Assembly (NCBI GenBank): GCA_030141605.1
Contig: JAQGDQ010000242.1
Location: forward strand, 237,501-301,500
Length of the DNA stretch: 64,000 nt
Reading direction: 5' to 3'
Source of the DNA: Tubiluchus corallicola
Taxonomy: Eukaryota > Priapulida > Priapulimorpha > Priapulimorphida > Tubiluchidae
Part shown: positions 1-17,200 of the stretch, one piece after another
How the letters are laid out: each line of letters begins with the position of its first letter
How positions within the stretch are numbered: the first letter of the stretch is position 1
The notes under the pieces: generated by a model
What the model saw: the letters and a program-made list of their open reading frames with translations, nothing else
What the model was told of the DNA's origin: nothing
Database searches by the model: none
Position numbers and translations under genes: made by a program

Positions 1-153
1 AAGCAGAAACGACTTGTAAATCTGGCTATCATGAGCATCGAGTCAGATATACTGCGTGAATTGGACTTCAATCACATCATCAGTGACTTTGCCGCACGAA
101 AACGAGAAAAAAGTGTCTGGACTGTAATGGTTATAACTCCATCCATTTTCTGA
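1..153 (+). pseudogene. hAT-family transposase, C-terminal end (partial)
   Basis: An open frame enters from the window edge and runs 50 codons to a TGA at 151-153. Its residues (NLAIMSIESDIL, then LDFNHIISDFAARK) follow the pattern at the C-terminus of hAT-type and ZMYM1-like transposases, where a short NLA-LSIE segment and an acidic I-DFA segment follow the dimerisation region. About 265 bases downstream is a terminus typical of hAT elements, which supports the call. Only the tail is visible, so whether the transposase is intact cannot be judged. A host gene domesticated from a hAT element is an alternative. Confidence 0.6.
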
Positions 154-417
154 TTTGAACTATATTTACTTGCTAGTTATACTATACTTTTTCATCAAAC
201 ATTAAATAATTTAAACTGAATTTTTCTGTGTAAAAAATTCGGTAAGAACAACTTGTGTTCATTTCATTTCGTGCTCATGCATCACATGTTATACCATTGG
301 GAGAATAGTTTCCGTTCAGTATTTTCTAACTAAAAGTGTCCTATTTATATATTTGGATTTAGTTTACTAGTCTGTGGTGTATGCAATAGGGGGAGTTGGA
401 CAGGGGCCTCCCTTCCA

Positions 418-456
418 AGAGGGACCTAGGCCTCCCACATGCTTAATCCAGCCCTG
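418..456. mobile_element. 3' terminal inverted repeat of hAT-like transposon
   Basis: The stretch ends in gcttaatccagccctg. Read from the other strand it begins CAGGGCTGGATTAAGC, the style of terminus found on many hAT elements. The next eight bases, tacagaac (457-464), would be the expected target-site duplication, but the partner copy lies outside the window. Together with the transposase tail at 1-153 this marks roughly 1-456 as the end of one element. Confidence 0.5.
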
Positions 457-787
457 TACAGAACCAGTAAAGAACTTACGCTCATGTCGTAACTCTAGTT
501 GCAGTAACTCCTAGCCATTCTAGTCGGAAATAATAAGCCCCAATAAATTCCGTCTTGCGAATGTCATTGACATTTCTAAATCCATTAATTCAAGTAACAA
601 AGTGCAAGAGGAGCTACCCGGAAGCCACTGCACTACTCTTATTACATCGCACTAACCGATACAGGCTTCATTGTTAACTTCACGTGACCTGGCATTATCG
701 TTTATGTGTACATGATTGAAAATACGCCATGTAATAATTAAAGAATAGAGATTGCTACGCTAAAGTTTCCAATTCCTCACACACAAG

Positions 788-928
788 AAACTAGTTCCTG
801 AAGCGGATTAGGGTTAGGGTAAGGCTTAGGATTGGGGTTAGGGTTAGGGTAGGGGTTAGGGTTAGAGTTAAGGTTATGGGAAGGTGTTTAAATTGTGTGG
901 GGAATTGTAGACTCTTTCCGATTGCTAA
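788..928. repeat. Telomere-like TTAGGG array, copy 1
   Basis: Degenerate gggtta/aggggtta units fill about 808-882. Both flanks (leading ctagttcctgaag, trailing aaattgtgtggggaattgta) resemble the flanks of the second array near 4.76-4.97 kb. The array therefore belongs to a dispersed repeat rather than being an isolated telomere insertion. Confidence 0.7.
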
Positions 929-1747
929 ACTGGACCTTGTATAATTATGAGTATATGTTTATATTTGCTAGTATAGGTTAAAGCTGCTAAAAATTTTATA
1001 CTAAATGAAGCAGGAGTTGCTTTTAACATTTTCTGAGATTGTAATTTTCGCGAAGGATAAAAAATTGCAATGATAATCATTAAAGTGCAGCATGCTGATT
1101 AATTAGCTGTTAATGTCTGTTATGTATTTCCAAATTTGATAAAGCCAAGAACGGGTGAAAAAGTAGAAAAGGAGTAAAAGCCTGCACCGAAATATGGTTG
1201 CCGAAACTTAGATGCTCACAGTCACCTTAACATTTTTTATCGTCTTAATAAAATACTGTGAATACAGAATATATTTATTGAAAACGATAAAAAGTCACGT
1301 TGTAGGTTATGTGCTTGTGCCCAGTACTATCTTTTTATGCAGTTCGGCTGGCTCTGCAGGCTGGAATCCATCATTACTAGTGTAAGAATCGGCTTCGTAC
1401 TCGAACGCATAAATGAATTCTGATGAGCCTTTCGTCAGCTGCGAATACATTTACAGATTGAATTGATTGATGGTTCTAATAATCTAATAGGATAAGTAAG
1501 TGCATTTGATCTATTACGCAAAATACTGACCACTGGGTAACCACCGCTGAACGACACACGCAATTCCGATTTGGAGAGCAAATACACAAGGACCACTATG
1601 TGAAATGGGAATTCTTAATTTGTGTTAATTAATAGTTTAATGGTAAAGCTGTGTTTGGATATCGTGTACTATAACTTTGTAAACTCTGTGGACTAATTCT
1701 GTGTTACCCCTCCGTTGTTAATAACATGCTATGTTGTAAAAACATCA

Positions 1748-1943
<196 letters not shown>

Positions 1944-2204
1944 TTCATGTACTATAAATTTTCTAGCATTGGTTATTCAATTCCTTACTGTTATTTATTT
2001 ATTTCTATTATTTTATTTAAAAGTTAGGATGTACAATTAGGATGTAATTTGTATTCATCGTCATATCTACAATATCTGAAGTAACACTGGGCAATCGTAC
2101 GCATGTAGGCTACTGCATTGCAAACGACGTAGCACTTCAATGAACCTGAATCCGTTTTTCGTTACCAATAGAGTATTAGAGACACTGATTCTGCCCCAAG
2201 ATCT

Positions 2205-2399
2205 ATACCCTTTTCACATGTTGCGGTACCTAGATACCGCGACTAACCCTTTCCTGCAGCAAAACGCTTCGGGGTGCGCCCACACACAAAACGTTCGAAA
2301 ACGGGTTGGTGAAAACGTTTTCAAAACGTTTTAGGCTGCCGTGTGAACACTGTAACCGTTTGTTCAAAACGGTTTACACTTACCTTGTGAAAAGGGTAT
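2205..2399. mobile_element. Small MITE with 14-bp perfect terminal inverted repeats
   Basis: The ends atacccttttcaca (2205-2218) and tgtgaaaagggtat (2386-2399) are perfect inverted complements about 195 bp apart. The interior carries several AAACGTTTT-like palindromes. The length and the lack of a coding frame fit a non-autonomous DNA element. The superfamily is not determined. Confidence 0.55.
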
Positions 2400-3339
2400 G
2401 AGTCTGATTTGGTGGTCACAAGACGATTAGAAAACCATAACTTATTATATACTCACAGTTCTGTTAATAATTTGGCTTTGATTAACAAGTTCAAGTGCTA
2501 ATGTTTTCTGGTTTTCAAACCAGAAAAATAAGCACGAGGCACCATATAATTAAAAAAATGGTGCATGCTTTAGGGCAATGATAGCTTTATGTGATAGATT
2601 TTACTCGATCATAAAAAAATCACAGTTTATATAATGTACGTTAAATGTTTTGGCTAAAGCAATGCAAACTATGAAAAAAGTATACGATGGACATGTTACA
2701 GACCATGAGCTACTTTGAGTGGCATGCATAGGCCTAAATCATTAAACAATTTAATTTCGTTTACTTACTAAAGGCCTACATGTATCATCCTTTTGAATAA
2801 TAAATCCATTTTAACATTTCACTAAGCACGTACACGTAGACACTAGATGACACACACTATGAAGAGTGGAAAACTGAGAGTCCAAACATCCATCGAGCGC
2901 GACTCTCACAGATAAAAACTTATCATCCAACGCTCATGTCTCATGCTTATTCTTACAGTGGGCATGTTATCGAGAATTTGATCAAATACAGTAGCTTTGG
3001 AGCGGAGAAATTATTGCTTTATCGGGGAGGCCCTCGAGGACTGTCTTGGTCGATTGTCGTCTATAAATGCATGCGTACGACTCGTTTTCGGATGATCGCG
3101 AAGAAGCGTTCACATTTTGGCCTGTCATAATGAACACGTTGACTTTCTTCTAAGGAATGGTCACGTAAGTTGTATACTTTTCTATTTCCTATAAAACCAA
3201 TTATTATTAGCCAACCGATTATTATTTTTTAATCTTATTTTTAAGTAATTTCACATTCATTTAAAATATCCATTAAAAATAAGCTATAAAAGAATAAAAA
3301 CATGAATGTGGGGAGATACGTAAAGAGACAAGCTGTTTA

Positions 3340-3880
3340 CATACGCCTATCATGCATAAGTCATTTATCGAAATTCAAAAACTTCAATCTATTTTTGAAA
3401 AGTTCAGTATTGCCTGCAGTGACCAAAGGTGCGTCATTTACCGAACCGGGTAAAGAGTTCCATACTTGAACAACACGGTTGGAGAAGAAAACCCAAAATC
3501 TTTTTTATTCGTTATACGAACATAAAACTTGAGACTATGGTAGCTTTCTGTCCTATCAGTGAGTGCTCTTGTAAAAAAATTTTCAGAGTCTAAATCAACA
3601 TCGCAATGAATTAATTTATGTCACATGACCAAATAGTTTAATAATCGTCTTTCCTCTAACGATCTTAAATGAAAGGTTTAAAATCTTTCTGGATAGGTTT
3701 CATACATAAGTTCGGAGTTACATCTATAGTAAATCTTTGCATATTTTCAACGACATTTACATCTTTATAGAATGCCGGGCTATATATAGGGGAGCAATAT
3801 TCAACTGTCTCACATAAACTTATATATAGGGCTCTATATAGGGGAGCAATATTCAACTGTCGCACATAAACTTTAAATGC
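3340..3880 (-). mobile_element. Decayed CR1/L2-like LINE, C-terminal end of ORF2
   Basis: Translating the minus strand in shifting frames gives the recognisable end of a non-LTR reverse transcriptase polyprotein: YCSPIYSPAFYKDVNVVE with MQRFT, then FFTRALTDRT, then the FGFSSPTVLFKYGTLYP motif (family form close to FFS-RVV--WN-LP), and finally LQAILNFSKIDLSF. Stops and frame changes show that it is dead. An internal duplication of about 60 bp (the tataggggagcaatattcaa unit occurs twice, about 3785 and 3838) lies at its 5' side. Confidence 0.7.
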
Positions 3881-3899
3881 TTTAAGGAGAACGTTACTA

Positions 3900-4755
3900 G
3901 TTTTTTTTAGCAGTAATGATCATGGTTATTCGATTATGCTTTGCATGTTGTTTGATAAATTGTTTCTAGAAAATGTATCAACACATTTTTCTTAAACTTC
4001 ATTCACAAAAACAAACAACATCAGGACAGAGGTGCATTAAAAGGAAATTCAGGACAGAGACCTAGAGTAAGCCAGTCCTTTTAAGGATAAGATGAGATGA
4101 GATAACGTAAATATTATTTAACGTCAATCATTTACATAAATAACATGAGCAGTTAAAGCTCTTTATCGACAATATCTAATTATAATATAAATTGATAAAA
4201 TAAAAATATAAAAGTCATCTTAGAATTTAGTATAGAAAAACTACAATCTACCTTAGTACAAATTAAAATAATGAAATTTTGGTTGATTTAAAAAAGGAAA
4301 AAATTAATATTATACTATATTAATATAATATTAAAAGCTATTGGTAATACATATATTATATAAAACTTCTAGTACAGAAAAAACTACAATATCTACTTTT
4401 AACATAAATACATCAAGATTGGCAGTCCGTAGATACAAAAACTAGTTCTATAAAATTTAGTTGATTCCAAAATAGAAAACTTAATAAATTGCTAATCTTA
4501 AAATACTGAAACTATTAAAAGATGAGTGTTTTATATTTAATTACTTAAAATTAACAGTAACTGATTAAATATTTTTGTAGATCTAATGAGGATTAGGAAG
4601 CTATATATCGTCTATGGAGTTAATAAAGATATCAGATATCGCCAGGTTACAGTAAGTTGCCTAAGAATTACGAGGTAAAATAAGACTATGAGATAGACAG
4701 ACCAAAGTTCAAGCTCTTACAGAACTGTATTTTGGCTGACTGAAAACTTGCACAA
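3900..4755. other. AT-rich stretch without recognised feature
   Basis: Very AT-rich DNA with short TATA-type runs. I saw no coding frame, splice pair or repeat structure beyond low complexity. Confidence 0.5.
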
Positions 4756-4759
4756 TATT

Positions 4760-4975
4760 ATTTATTAGTTCGTGAAGGGGTTAGCGTTAGGGTTAGTGTG
4801 GTGTTACGCTTACGGTTAGGTTCAGGGCTACGGTTAGGTTTAGGATTAGGGTTAGGGTGGTGTTAGGGTTACGGTTATGTTTAGGGTTAAGGTTAGGGTG
4901 GCGTTAGGGTTACGGTTAGGATTAGGGTTTTTAAGTTGTGTAAGGAATTGTAAACATCTTCCTAATCTTTTAACC
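4760..4975. repeat. Telomere-like TTAGGG array, copy 2
   Basis: Degenerate ggttagggtta units with gtggtgtta interruptions fill about 4779-4930. The leading flank (tattagttcgtgaag) and trailing flank (aagttgtgtaaggaattgta) match those of copy 1 at 788-928. The shared flanks imply dispersal as one repeat unit. Confidence 0.7.
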
Positions 4976-6291
4976 ATGTAAACGCCTAAACAGAACCTTA
5001 TCTTTAACAACACAGGGAAATAATTCGGGTCTTTGTTGCTACCAAGTTGCTATGTATTGTCATTGATGACGATGTATTCAGTAAGACGCCAGTGACCAAG
5101 TTGTCCTCGTTGTCAATGCAACGTTCATAGCAACTCAGCAGTAAGTCGTCCGGATTATCGCCGAAAGGGCGGACTGAAGGTTTGTACGTAGTAAATGATA
5201 CAGGACTCTGATTAAAATAACACCAACGAACACGAGAATAGACCGCATTATTTCATTGATATTTATCGTGAAATCCTTATGATTCACTTAACTAAGCTAT
5301 TGCTCAATTCGTTTAGCACATTTGTCAGTATTTTTCGATATTCCATATAAGATAACATTCCACATCAGTACTAATAATGCACTAAAAGTAACATTTAATT
5401 GTCGCAGAACATTTGGCCCAGCTACGTTCCTGGTACAACTTGTTTGAAAAAAGTCCATGGGGTCGTTGCTATATCAAATTAATTATTTAATGTCTTTTGA
5501 AAAAATTCATTGGTGGTAAAAACATCATTTGTCTAAAAACTCATAAATAAATACCTCTTGGTAGACTGAGATTATATAATCTGAGATTATTATATAAAAC
5601 CGTTACTGTCATGACGCGGCTACTGCAAATGCGAATTAGTAAAACGTTAGTATAATTAAACGTTTTTTGCATCAGGCCAGAAAACTGGAGACTGAGTCGC
5701 AGGATGGGAACTAGCAGCGGGCTGGGTATGTTTATAAGTTTTATGTATTGCATTATTAGTCTATAAAATGCTGTGATTGTTAGCAATATTTGGGATCGGG
5801 GTCGACACGAATATCGATCCCGAATTTTTCCTAAATATCGAACCATGCTCCCGAACAGTCAGTCTAGTCCAAAACACTGCTTCCGAACCTTTCACGTTGC
5901 GTTTGCGGGTAAAACCTGCTCATTGGTTAGACAACATTTTTTCATTCAGGGTTCTGGGCACCTTTAATCACAGCTGAATGAAACAATTTCGATGCAATTT
6001 TCTTACCTTCATTTACTGATAATTATGTATACTGAATTGGGATCGGAAGTCCCGAAAAATTTCGATTTCGAACTCATTGTCTCGAACACCGGTCTCGAAC
6101 CATTAATCCAGACCCGAACCCCGTCCTCTCCTGAACCACTAACACCCCTAACAATTAGAGACATTGTATATGCGTCTAAAGCTAAAATAGTCTCGTGCTC
6201 TGTAATCTTTAGAACCCATGCATGTTAATCTACACGGTTCTATTATTATATGATTTTACAATTGCAGATTATTTTGTCTTGACTGTTTTAG

Positions 6292-10769
<4,478 letters not shown>

Positions 10770-10866
10770 TACGTAAATTGAGAGAAAACTGAATAAAAAA
10801 TTGAAAAACGGTGAGTAAATACAAAGAAATATCATGGCATTGTCACGAATTGTAACTTACTAGGTC

Positions 10867-11749
<883 letters not shown>

Positions 11750-11764
11750 CCCGAATGTCGCTGA

Positions 11765-11830
11765 GCGTGCTTACGTCACAGCGGAGGCGGAGCGATGGAC
11801 CCATGTGCTTGACGATATGCAATTTGTACG
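11765..11830 (+). promoter_or_regulatory. Putative promoter with CRE-like site
   Basis: A GC-richer island holds a CRE-like ttacgtca at about 11771 followed by agcggaggcggagcg, just outside the right inverted-repeat arm and about 100-150 bp upstream of the membrane-protein start codon at 11925. The assignment is by position and composition only. Confidence 0.3.
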
Positions 11831-11924
11831 ATAGCGTTTTTTCACACTTTATGTGTTATCCGTGTGCTGTGTCTGAAAAGTTGTTTTTACGTTTTATTAA
11901 CAGAAGCCACGTACAGCATACAAT

Positions 11925-12320
11925 ATGATGCTTTTATCGGAAGTCTACAGAAGAAGAAGTCGAGATGATATCCGAGACTTCACTCAGATTTTGTTGGCAG
12001 AAACACTTGCTTTTCTAACCTCGCTTGGATTAACAATATATTTAGCATACATGCTAAACAAATATGCATTTGTATCGCTCTTTTTGACCTTCACGTTCCT
12101 ATTCATGCGCATGGGCAGTAAATTTGCGATACCGTTGTTTTTTCTGTCAGGTGCAGTAGCATTGATAACTGTAAAAAGCTTGTTTTTTATACCAATGATC
12201 ACTTTAGCCGTGGCATTGTTGTTCGTGCAGTTTGATATGATATTGATTGCATTTGTATGTTTATTGTCAACAGTCGGTATATTATTTGTTCAGGTAAAAA
12301 CTCGTTACATCTTTTTCTAG
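11925..12320 (+). CDS. Five-helix membrane protein, family not recognised
   Basis: An ATG at 11925 opens a frame of 131 codons. The N-terminus is charged (EVYRRRSRDDIRD), then about five hydrophobic segments follow closely at residues 22-44, 46-62, 67-83, 85-103 and 105-123. A strong donor-like CAG/gtaaaa lies at 12293/12294 after residue 123, so the protein may continue into further exons; otherwise it ends at the TAG at 12318-12320. The 5' side has an acceptor-like ttattaacag, so a non-coding upstream exon is possible. I do not recognise the family, and no motif suggests a substrate. A later open stretch at 13770-13962 does not join in phase. Confidence 0.5.
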   Translation: MMLLSEVYRRRSRDDIRDFTQILLAETLAFLTSLGLTIYLAYMLNKYAFVSLFLTFTFLFMRMGSKFAIPLFFLSGAVALITVKSLFFIPMITLAVALLFVQFDMILIAFVCLLSTVGILFVQVKTRYIFF

Positions 12321-12814
12321 ATTACGTGTTTTACCTCTTTCAATGTAAATTATTTAATGTTACGACACTTATTGGAAAAGCGTCAAGTATCTTGTCCCTA
12401 TGATATTTTGATTATGCAGCGTAATATTGTACTAGAATCATTAGATAAACTGTGCTGACTGCTGACATACGGTAAATCAATATAATTATGTTTTTGTAAA
12501 ATCACTACAAAAAGACTTGCATTGGTGTTTTGTTATAATATGAGCTTTGTGATGTTTGGTACATAAAGAAAATGTTTAGATTATTATCAAGGCAATTCTA
12601 AGTTTCTAACTACAGATAATATTTAAGCATCAATACATTTAATAATAGAAAACATTGACAAATAAGGGTTTTTACTATGTATCTTAATATACATGTATAG
12701 ATTATATATATATATATGGGTGAATATATAAACGACGAGGCTATAGCTCCGAAGACGGCACCATTCTCGATGATCTGTACGTCAAATGAAAGGTCTCCGC
12801 CCACAGGTTCATAC

Positions 12815-12845
12815 CTGGGGGCTTATTTTCCGAATCAGCGGCCAT
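12815..12845 (-). CDS. Candidate first coding exon of unknown gene
   Basis: On the minus strand an ATG opens MAADSENKPP, followed by a donor-like CCAG/gtatga. The upstream side is a plausible 5' UTR. No downstream exon was found that joins in phase, so the call rests on the start context and the donor only. Confidence 0.2.
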
Positions 12846-14228
12846 TTTTGCCCGTTTTTTTTGCAAAATTTATACCTTTTATTTCTAGTGAACGGGAACG
12901 TGTCGGGGGCGGTGCCAGTAATGGTTAGATAACCTATTCAACGGTGGTATAATAGCCATAGGTTATTAATATTGTAAAAACGTTAGTGTTAAAAAAGGCA
13001 AAAAAGAACAAAAACATTGAAACTTTCAAGAAAATGTAGAAAAACAAACAAAAAAAAACACAGAAGAAAAAACAAATATACATGTAGCTAGGTTGCAAGG
13101 CTAACGAATTGTTAAGCTAAATATGTTTACGCAAAATAAATAAATAAAAAAAGAACTGCATGATAATCAAGAAGATTTTGCTATTGAAATAACTTAACTA
13201 TAAATCAACATTATATGCAAACATATTTTACGAAAGCTTAAGGCTTTTAATTTGACTTGGAGTTTCTCCAAAGAAACAGAGCGGTAGAGGAATATCAAGC
13301 TAAACCCAGACTTCTGCTTCTGCCTTGTGACATCATAATGACGTAAAATATATAAACTTTTACGTCTTTCCGATTTTCCTACCATATGACCACACTTACT
13401 TATTGCACTGAATCTTTTGGAACACCCTGTATCTTTCTAAAGTTTCTGACGTTTTAAGAAGTCATAGACGATATAATCCTAGATGCGTTCCCTTAGTAAG
13501 GAGCCAAGTTCCGGTTCAGCCGTTTCATCTAAATTAAGTAGGCCCTGTGGTTGAATGCTGACACAGGATTGAGGTAGGCTGAACTGAGTCAATACTTTTG
13601 TGTTACGGAGTTTTTGGATTGGACTTTTGCATTGTTATTGAGTGGTACCTTAAAAGTGGAAAATTTCAAGCAGGGTAAATAAGCATAAATTACCCTATTT
13701 CACTAAAAAAAACCACTGATATCCAAAACATAAGACTTAAGACATGAGAACTTTATTTTCACACATAATTTACAGCATGTATGCAATAGGTGTAGCTAAC
13801 TGTTTAAGCACTGTGGGGAAAGGGAACGACCTTATGGTTTCCCCTATACACAGTGAAATATCTAGTTTAATCGGAGATGTAGAACGTTATTTTACTAGAA
13901 CAACCGTCTACGTTGTTACTTTTTTAAATTGTATTTTTTTCGCTGTTACTGCCATAAGCTAAAATTCAAATTAATATGCGAGATTATATTACGAACATAT
14001 AATACAGTAATTATAACGATTTTGCAAAACAGGGAAGTTGTGCGCTATCTTAAATGGAAAGAGAAAACTCTATATTACATTTACATATGTACAATCTTGA
14101 AATGCAAAAAGACAATTTGTATGGAATATTATCATGAATAATTCATAGATGTTAACAGTGGTGCTTGCATACATTATGTGAGATGCATGTTAGGATTACT
14201 ATCCTACATGGTAGAACTTTTGTTTCTT

Positions 14229-17200
14229 CTATACGTTTCCTTCAAGTTCGATTAGTAACTTCTCTAGTACGTCATTTTTCTGGTTATTTGTTTTTTCTCT
14301 CAGTAACTTGATGGCGGAATTCAGTTCCTCAGACACGTTTTCTAAAAATTCTTCAGAAGGCAACAGCACTCCTTCCTCGTCCTGGGTGGTACTGACAGGC
14401 ACATTCATCAAGCGTTCTCTGGCTTTGCAAAATATGCCTGCCAACGCTTCTTGTTTTTCTACAATTTGAAAACGTCCCTGGTAAATATCAGACTCTATAG
14501 GGATTAGTAAACAACACCATTGTACAAAAACTTCTTTCTAGCGTTAGAAACTAGTTAAACTACAGTCATACAAAATGTCTGGTCCTCCAACCCACAAAGA
14601 AATTAATATATTTCACTTGTCTAAGCATTTAAAGAAACAACATTTTACACACTTTACTAACCTCTTAAAGAGATAGTTCTATATTTCTCCAGTAATTTAA
14701 TCTCTGGTTCGAGCAAAGGACAAGTGGCTTTAGTGTTGATAGTTGAAGATCCTGTATCAGTTTTCACGTCCTGTAATAATTAGATCAACATTACTAACTT
14801 AAGAAGAAAATTAATGTTGAGGAACGATGTTATTTTACAATTATTTTTTCTCCATTATTTTGGTTGTGTAAACAAGGTCTGAGATAATAATAAAGGTCTG
14901 AGATAGTCGTAAGCCATATTCATCTTCAACTACGGCATTTGCGCATTACTAACGCTTATTATTATTATTATTGTTGTTGTTATTATTATTATAAATTTAA
15001 AGCAAATATCAAACTAGAGAAGTGAGTGTAACTTGGTTTTTGTTGACATTCACATTTCTGAACATTGCAGCTCACAGATCAGGCTGCAAAGTAATTTTCG
15101 AGGTGAGACAGTCGTTGTCAGTGAACGGACTCATAAGCATGTGAATAGGCTTGTCAATTAATGAATTAATGGGCAACCATTATCATGCGAATAAGCTTGT
15201 TAAATGACGGTCTTCTGGATTACCATAACCACGTGATTTAAATTGTCTATTGATGGGCTGTTGGACAACATAAGCATGTGCATAAGCTTGTCAATTGATC
15301 ACCTCATGCACAACCATACATGTACACATGAGATTAAACTTCTCAATCAATGTTGTCGTGCAAAATCATAAGTACGTAAACAAGCTTCTCAATCAGTGGA
15401 TTAATGGATAACCATAAAAGCAAGTGAATTAGCTTATTAGTCGAGCACTAATGCATGTAAATAAGTTCTCACAGTACTTGAGCGGATCACTGTAATTGTA
15501 AGTAACACGTATGTATGAGCGAATTTGTTCAAATTCTATAAACGCAACAGTGTAATAATTATGTTATTGCCAATATTTAATAAATACAATCGCAGGTATA
15601 AACTCATATTCACCTCAACGTCATCGTCAGGCTTAAGTTTATCAGCTTCCAGAATACTTCTTAACTGATTATCTATGTTATCTAGTCGGATGGTAAGCTT
15701 TTCAAAGTAATCCTGAAAGGTTGCTTGAAGCTTCTTCACTGCAACATACGTGGCTGCCCCCATTGTGAACTGCAAGCTTTTGTGCTTGGTCTCGACGTCC
15801 AGAATAATATCTTTCATTTCTTTCCTATGGAAAAGCAACTGGCATTTTTTACGAAATACTGTACCACAAAAATATTTGTCGGACACTAAAGGTTGATTAA
15901 CAATAATTTTATCAAAAATCTTAAACTTTGTAAATAAGAAAGCCGAACTGACAGTAGATGAAGTATGAGGAGATGTAACATGAATAGAAGAAGAGGTTTG
16001 CGAACACCACAGCATGAACTGGACAGGGGGCTAGTCCTGTCATCCACTACATGATCGGGTACACAAATAAGGCCTACTGGGGTGTAGGCAGCCAGAGAGA
16101 CCTGTTCGAATGGAGCATGGTTGAAAAATTCCTTCATGAGTGGGAGTCGGACACATAATCTCTGGATCGGCAGCCAACTACAATAACAGCTGCTTGCCAC
16201 TGCGAAATTATTTCATAAATAGATTACTCGATATTAGACTTTTGCATTACATGTCAAGATCATAATTTATAAACAAATACAAACACCTTATGTCCTTGTA
16301 GCTTTTCAATCGTTTTAAAAACCCTTTCTTTTTCATCTCAGTAAGTTTGTCGCTGGAACCTGGAAAATTAATAGGATGATTACAGACACGCTTTGATAAA
16401 ATGACTTTGATATAATCTCATTTTTTCGAAAACTTTGGCCAAAATATATGGGATTTTCTTATCCAAAGAATACATACATAGACAAAAGTAACAAATGTTA
16501 AAAGTTATAATCGCATTTTATGCACGGTCAAACACCTTTACATTATCATTACAGAGTTAATACCCCTAGTGGTTTAAATATAGATGCAACGCGTAGGCAA
16601 TGCTAAATTAACATTTATTGTACATAAACCATTTTTTAAATCAGATGCGCATTTTCTAAATGATGCATATTTCCTAGATATTTTTATGATAGCAAACATA
16701 ATATGAAATTACTATTTTAGTTAACAAATTAACAAACGTTAATGTCTATGTTTTAGTTTATAGGCGTACAATATTTACTGTAGCAAAAACACACTACAGT
16801 AGCGAAAATTATCCTTATACTGATATATACTAATTATCCTGTTATACTAATCATCATTTTATTCATTTGCTGACGTTTTGAATTACACTTTGGTAATAAT
16901 TCTAAGGAGATGTAAAAAAATAATGAAAAAAAACACTAGTTACATAATCAGTGCAACTCGAGTTTTTTTTTTGGTAATGCAAGAACGCGACGTGTACGTA
17001 TAGTGAGTGATAAGGAAGCTGTTTAACTAAAATGGTAATAAAAATGCAAAATAGGCATCATTATTGGCCTGTCATAAAGTTGGTTGAAAACTGTCTTGTC
17101 TTACATTGATTTGTCTTTTGTTTCATAATTTCGTGTCTTGTGAGCTGTAGCCTGCTTTCATAATTTCAAAATAATATTGATTTTTGAATTTGCATATGCT

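Noticed and set aside
788-928. A true chromosome end
   Set aside because: The array is short and degenerate, with unique sequence and a transposon on its outer side and a second copy with the same flanks.
13744-13962. Second exon of the five-helix membrane protein
   Set aside because: The acceptor at about 13773 needs a phase that no donor in the first exon provides, and joining in phase 0 or 1 meets a stop at once.
15536-16200. Long minus-strand frames extending past the third exon of the four-helix-bundle gene
   Set aside because: Only 15614-15824 joins in phase with its neighbours; the extension upstream of the tag acceptor is intron.
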